Of a stretch of DNA of 64,000 bases, positions 58,214 through 64,000 are shown piece by piece. A program made the translations under genes and the position numbers. Position 1 is the stretch's first letter, and every line of letters starts with the position of its first letter. Under the pieces are notes generated by a model. It was given only the letters and a program-made list of their open reading frames with translations. It did no database searches and was not told the origin of the DNA. Origin of the DNA: Trileptium ribeirensis (lineage: Eukaryota; Nematoda; Enoplea; Enoplida; Thoracostomopsidae); contig JASANE010003857.1 in NCBI GenBank assembly GCA_030248225.1, positions 36,537 to 100,536 on the forward strand. The letters run 5' to 3'.

Positions 58214-60478
58214 AACTAAGAATTAATTGGAGATTTATTTTATTGTATTTATTAATAGTTGTTATTTTTATTAAGAATAAGAATCTTGTTACGAATTTAC
58301 CTGCTTGCTATTGCATGCATTTTGGTATTTTGCAACAAGTCATCTTTTCGTAACCTACAATACATTGTGATATATTGTTCCTACACTATTACGAGACTCT
58401 GTTATAGATATAACCCTCGGTTTGGGACTAACCTCTTCCGTTCTTCAGGGATCAAATTATGTAGCCACATATTTGCGGGGAAATAGGGCGAACAACAACG
58501 TTGTGGAGGCGGCGTAGGTATACCCTTCGAAACAAGGGGCCTACAACCTATTCCCAAAAGCCGAATTATCCAACTGTCCGAAAAACTTTAGGACCCTCGG
58601 GTATCCCCGGGCAAACATATTTAGTACTCAAAAATTATGATATAAAAACCGAAAACGCCGTAACATCTTATTGGTTAACATTGCAGTTAAATTAAGCTTC
58701 ATACTCATCTCTTATATACTCTTGCTAAATTCTATTAGTAGTAATACGAAAAAATTTCATATATTTATTTCTTAAACAAGATAAACGCACATATATTTCA
58801 ATCAAGCTCTCGCCGCTTCAACCCTGGCCTTACTCAAATAACTACAAGGTGACACGAAATACTTTGAGATCAAGCTCCGTACCTATTCGACTAGTTTTGT
58901 TCTCACAAACCTTTCACGGCGTGATGTTTGTTTGTCGCACTTATTCATTCGTATCACCGTCGCAGCGCTGTCGTCGTCATCATTCTTTGTGAGTGAATGG
59001 TTGTTGTATTCGTAGTAAGGTACACAATTATTGAGAAAGTTAGCACTGGCTTGCGGTAGTAGCACTCGACCGAAAACTCTTCGATTGTGCATAATTTAAA
59101 ACCCACTTTAGGTGCACCATTTAACTCACTCTACTTGGACAGACTTCATGCAAACAATAATATTAAATCATATCGGTATATATATATGTATGATTTGGCT
59201 GGTATATAGTCATGAATGTACTACGTCATTAAAGAGTAGTTCGGTAGCAGGTTGATTTAAATACACCGCCTGCTCAAGTTTATATATATATATTTTGTTT
59301 TCTTATTGAATAGTTTGAGAATCAGTTTTAAAGTTTTTCTATATTTACAGATAGTAGAAGAATTACAATTATTATTAAGGCTTATTATTGAAAATAATTT
59401 ATGCTAACACAAGTATAATCGAGAACAAATTGTCAAAGTTTGACAAACTGTGTATTGTTAAACACAGTGTGTATTTAAATTTTATATCAGAAAATGTGTA
59501 CATTTCGAAACAGAATTGTTCCGTTACATTCATCACCGTGTGGCTATGGCTACAATTTGACACAAAAAATTTCTACAGTTCATCTGTGGGTCTCGGCTCA
59601 CGCGTACTTTGTATTCACATGTGTCAGTAGATGTATATGATTTGACATTATCGTTGTTTCATACATTTCAACTCGCATTTATCGCCTGGCTATTTCTGTT
59701 TACATTTATAAGTCGGCGCTTGCCATTTGACACAAAAATTGTTTCATATATTTCTATTTAGATTTATTGTCTCATGTATTTATATGTATTTGTATATGCA
59801 ATATCGCAAAAATTGACTCATGTGTCTCTAGGTATATCAATTATCTTGATCTAGATCTAAATCTAGGATCTTGGCCTTGGCTAAATCTTTAGGTTGAACC
59901 TGGGTTAATGATTTATTTTTAAGGAAATTGGATCTCCTCTTAGTTGCCACTGGTAGGTAGGCTTAGCTCGGCTCGTACGCTGGTTTGCTGCTATCCAGAT
60001 CGGCTCGAAAAATCACACACCAAATTTCAAAATCAGCAAATGACGGGATTTTATAAATTAATTTTAGCCTGTGGCGTTCTAATCATACTATCTTAAAATA
60101 TATTTTATGTTATAGTTTTACTAGACAGAAAAAATACTGTATAATTATGTACACAAACAAAATAACCAGTAACGAAAAAATACACACGGATGACGTTATA
60201 ACAATATAATATCAAAACTTAGCACAATATTTTATATAATACTAATACTAGTAACACGTAAACGTGGGTGACGGAGGCATGGTGGTTAACAACGGCGTGA
60301 ATAGTGCATACAGCTTGTGGAATTTCTAACATTTTTGGTAACAATAATAAGAGGAAGACATGAAAACGTCTAGTTATTTATACAGTAGAATGACAATACA
60401 TCTATCAAGTTGTACCCATCAATGAAATTTAGTCCAAATCGGCCGAGTCATTCAAAAGTTATAACACACTTAATAATT
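58214..60478. other. AT-rich spacer, no gene recognised
   Basis: GGGCGAACAACAACGTTGTGG near 58489 recalls the SINE head but is short. GATCTAGATCTAAATCTAGG at 59850 and GGCTTAGCTCGGCTCGTAC at 59958 are local low-complexity words. Small frames show no motif. Confidence 0.4.
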
Positions 60479-60479
60479 T

Positions 60480-60900
60480 TTCACTCATTTTTAAGAGAAT
60501 TTATAAAGGTAAGTAGATCACTCGTATACAGTCTTTTAGAAAACGTGAAGGTACATGTTATGTCAAAAAATGACCGAGATAGCACGAACGGTTGTCGAGA
60601 TATGATGAACTTAGGTTTCCCTAAGTCAATTTTAAGAGAATTTGCTTAATTTTTAAGGAAAGAGATGAAATACGTCAATCAGCTATATACAGCTGTTTAG
60701 AAAACGTGAAAATACATTTTATGTAAAAAAATCGCCGAAATAGCACGAACGGTTGTCGAGATGCGGTGAAAAAGCTGAAAAAATGGCAAAAATCCCTAAG
60801 TTTGAGCAACATTTGCTTAATTTTGAGTACAAAGCAATTTTCGTAGAAAAAAGTGCTCAATGAAAGAGCACTCCGCAAGAGAATATGCAACACGAAGAAA
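60480..60900 (+). repeat. Tandem repeat of about 160 bp, two units and a scrap
   Basis: TTTTAGAAAACGTGAAGGTA and TGTTTAGAAAACGTGAAAAT mark the units, followed in both by ATAGCACGAACGGTTGTCGA. AATTTTAAGAGAATTT precedes each. A third partial unit starts at TTTGCTTAATTTTGAG near 60820. The word AAATCGGCC occurs on both sides (about 60434 and 60914). Confidence 0.65.
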
Positions 60901-60960
60901 AAAAATTTCTAAAATCGGCCCAGGCGTTCAACCTGCAGACCTGTCTGTGACAAACAAAAA

Positions 60961-63680
60961 AAAGTCACAGAGAAAATTGAAATTTTGCGTCTAGTATATT
61001 GATATATAAAAAGTTAAATGTACGCCTCCGGCTGCGACTCACCACCTTCGGTGGCTCGTCTTGCCTCCGTCAATTAATAGCATTTTTTCCACGGCTCCGA
61101 AGACAGTGTTGAAAGTTTTCATGTCAAAATCAACTCAAGTTTGGATATGATCATTTGTAGCCTAATAAGACTTGGATAACTGAAGTTATTACCATTGGTT
61201 GATAAACATAAGTATACTGCAAATATTACTTAAACAATGGATGTAACGGCGAAGTAATAGATTGAACTTATATTTTGGGCCACAATCAACTCAATCTCTG
61301 GTGTTTTTATCCATAATATAACGGTAACTCTTTTGACTCACATTTACATAACGGAAATATTACACAGCATACATCTACGGCTATAACCGCATTAACATAT
61401 TTCTTACAGAAATATGAAAAATGAGACGTAGTTTTAGACAAGCAGCTTTAAAATTTTGGTTTTGTCGTATGTACCCTCGACTAAGAAAAATTTGAAGGAA
61501 CATCTTGTTTATATGTGACGTTCAACTATAAAATATCGAGATGGATTGGTTTGCTTTCATTTTACTACAATCGTTATTCCATTTGTTTAGGTTCACAACT
61601 AGTAACTCATAATTTTTGTTTTGGGCTCTTTTGCTTGAGTTTCTTAAATTTGTGTAAATCACTGAATTCAAGTTCAGGAACAGGTGATGCTGCCAGGTTA
61701 CCAAGCAATGTGTACTTCTCTTTTTGGAATTTCGTCTGCCACTGGCTATTATGATGTGTATTGATCCTGTGCTTCCACAAAATGTGGTCCATGGCCATAA
61801 TTCCCACCCACTAAGCACCTAGTCTATTCCATTCACACACATACACATATTTTGTAAAGTTTCTTACATTCACCGCTCTCAACTTATTACCTCATATATT
61901 TGGTAATAGTGTTGTTTTGTTGTGGCTTCCATGTGCATATTTTTGTTTTCTAATTAGCTACAACTGATTGCTTCTCTATTTTATCGTTAGTAGGTAGTTC
62001 TTTTAGATAGAGTCTTGTTATTTTGTTATTATTATATTTACTAATGCCTGAGTTAGCAGCGTGGCAATGATTATGATTAGTGTTAGTTACGCAGTTCGTT
62101 AGTGATCAGTTTGGGCTAATATTATATTATGAGAAAAGGCAGCTGTCTGCAAATGTCTCATATCTAGCTATCGTTTGCCTAAAAGCACAACCAAAACCAT
62201 CCAATCTCAATACTAATATTCTTGGAAAAAGTCCTAGAATATCATAAATTACAAAAATAATTATAGTCAAACTTTAAAGAAACAAGCCTTAGTTTGGTGC
62301 AAATACATTCCCATCTCGCCGACACGTTATAAAGCCGCCCAATCACTGACATCACCAGCGCAATCATGCTAGTCTGTAGTGATTTTTTTCAAAAAATTGA
62401 AATCGACAAGGAATTGTCGTTTTTGATAACTATATACCCAAGGCTTTTTACTTAATACGCCAACAAAATATCTGCTGTGGAAATCACTGCTTTAATTATC
62501 GTTATTTTGATCCAAACCCAATATGAGCAATCCACTGCCTATGATCTGAGAATGGCTAACCTGATCTCATTTGGCTTAAATCTTGTGCTATATATTTTAC
62601 TTGTGGAATCCATATTTAGTGTGCCCTAGTTCTACCTTGGTGGAAATAGTAATAATTGGATTTCAGACAAATGTAAACTCAATTGTTGTTTACTCGAATT
62701 TTTACGGTTCATGAAACTGCAGACTTTGTGCCATTAAAATGATATACTTGAATAACAGATTCTACGAAGTAACAAAAGAATTGCGTCCCAGTTTGCCATC
62801 AACCTATATAAATCAATTCGTGGGCATCTATTACGTCAATAGGGCTGTCAGGATTCATTATGTGCTTTTCACAGTACCGGACTGTTGTGCACAGTAAACA
62901 CTTAAATATTCAAGATAAGATCTAAATTTTAACAAAAACTTTCTTAACCAAGCACATGTGACCATCAATTAGGCTAATAGCAGTTTGTGAAAATAACCTT
63001 TTGAATTTTGCTTAACTACAAAATTTACCTCCATAAGAGAAGTCATGGGTTTTCGGTCAAAAACATTGTTTTGACCACGATTTTGAAAAATGATCAGCAT
63101 TTCTTATAAATTATGGTAAAAATAACCAGCGTTCGATACCAACACAGGAATGCAAAATTTGAAAAATAAAATTTAACAGCACTTATAGTATCTCATCGTG
63201 AATTTAATATAGCTTATGTGTTATTATTATTGTGTGTGCGGCATTGTGTTCCAGAATCGTATTCATGATCAAAGAGAATATTTTATACACGACGGTAGTG
63301 AATAGTAGTAGGTGGAGTTCTTGAATATCCATAGTTTGGATATTTACTTTGTTTTAAAAGATCAAATTGCTAAACTAATGTTTGGGGATAGCTAAATATG
63401 CAAATCGACATCTATACAATTAAAACAACTGGTTGGTTCTACTGCAATATAGGTCTGTAGCTTACTTTTAGATTTGATGCGTTTAAAAAGTACTAGATTT
63501 AATACAAGACCTAGACTTTATATACGTCGTCAAATTACATTTGTGATGCAATTTTTGAAGCGGCTGCCTGATTAGGCGGTTTTTAGCGACTTCTAGCTCA
63601 AATAAATTTAAGTATTTCAATAAATTTAAAAGAAAAATAAAAAAATTGTAATTGTGTCTTAAAACAACGTAATATGCACA
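60961..63680. other. 2.7-kb AT-rich spacer with one hairpin
   Basis: CCACC/GGTGG closes a tight TTC loop at 61042-61054 inside a GC-rich patch. Frames at 61515-61754 (+) and 61818-61522 (-) overlap and lack motifs. Nothing else is recognised. Confidence 0.4.
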
Positions 63681-63687
63681 GGTATAA

Positions 63688-63714
63688 TGTAACAGGCCCG
63701 TTCCGGCCCGTTAC
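63688..63714. repeat. Candidate LTR terminus, TGTAACAGG type
   Basis: TGTAACAGGCCCGTTCCGG followed by CCCGTTAC matches 16258-16284 at all but a few positions. The sequence beyond (to 64000) has no clear partner, so it may be an LTR start truncated by the window edge. Confidence 0.45.
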
Positions 63715-64000
63715 GTGTCTCTGACATGATTTCGACGGGAAATTTACTCAAACGCACCTCAAATGGAACCAGGCATAGTTTAAGTGAGGTAGATTTTCAT
63801 GGGTTGCATGGTGCCATGGTTACCGACAATTGTTTTGCTATTTTAATTTATTTACCTTGTCATTGATCTACTTTTGCTACTGATATGATTTTGTACCATT
63901 GTACGGGTATATCATAATTGTGTATCAAGTTCATTGTGTTCATCAAGTTCATCATTGTGTATCATAATTATGTATTTGGGACGAGCCCACTTAGGTACTC

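Noticed and set aside
26940..60010. Homology between 26940-27075 and 59860-60010
   Set aside because: Only a few words such as GGCTTxGxTCxGCTCGxAC agree; the remainder does not align by eye.

Overview
This is eukaryotic, almost certainly metazoan, repeat-dominated intergenic DNA. It is AT-rich, shows no bacterial-style packing of reading frames, and has no open frame longer than about 240 codons. The only frames recognised are decayed transposable elements. The retroelement mix (an RTE-like LINE, a CR1-like LINE with a PHD-type ORF1, a Ty3/gypsy-like element, tRNA-derived SINEs) fits an invertebrate. A flatworm or other lophotrochozoan is a guess only. No host gene, exon set, rRNA or functional tRNA could be identified, although short exons cannot be excluded by eye.

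Layout. 1-1140: RTE-like LINE endonuclease and linker (+). 1541-1915: G-rich inverted-repeat element. 2950-6450: CR1-like LINE (-) with ORF1, endonuclease and reverse transcriptase still in order. It abuts, and probably interrupts, a Ty3/gypsy-like element (-) at 6560-8960, which keeps an RNase H tail, a long E/Q/K-rich linker and the zinc-binding part of integrase. 9.1-24.2 kb is a GC-richer mosaic: LTR-like blocks, a CCGGATGGCT minisatellite, a hairpin cluster next to a TATA box, a tRNA-derived SINE and copy A of a 1.8-kb repeat. 24.6-33 kb holds local direct repeats, a SINE, a 1.1-kb dispersed repeat with a fresh 280-bp tandem duplication, and a 383-bp inverted-repeat element. 33-40.8 kb is GC-richer again and carries copy B of the 1.8-kb repeat, inverted relative to A, plus a 505-bp inverted-repeat element with TTA flanks. 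43-64 kb is AT-rich with two 127-bp tandem arrays, head-to-head SINEs, GC-rich islands sharing a common end, a second copy of the 1.1-kb repeat and microsatellites.

How the parts relate. The window is a layered record of insertions rather than a set of cooperating genes. The oldest layer is the LTR-derived and GC-rich repeats at roughly 60-75% mutual similarity by eye. Younger events are the 280-bp duplication, the 127-bp arrays and the (AAAT)n tract. Similarities were judged by reading and not computed, so family boundaries are approximate. I found no convincing self-contained new biological system. The best leads are structural: a gypsy lineage with an unusually long charged linker, palindromic SINE pairs, G-rich foldback-like elements, and the composite block at 23.6-24.2 kb.
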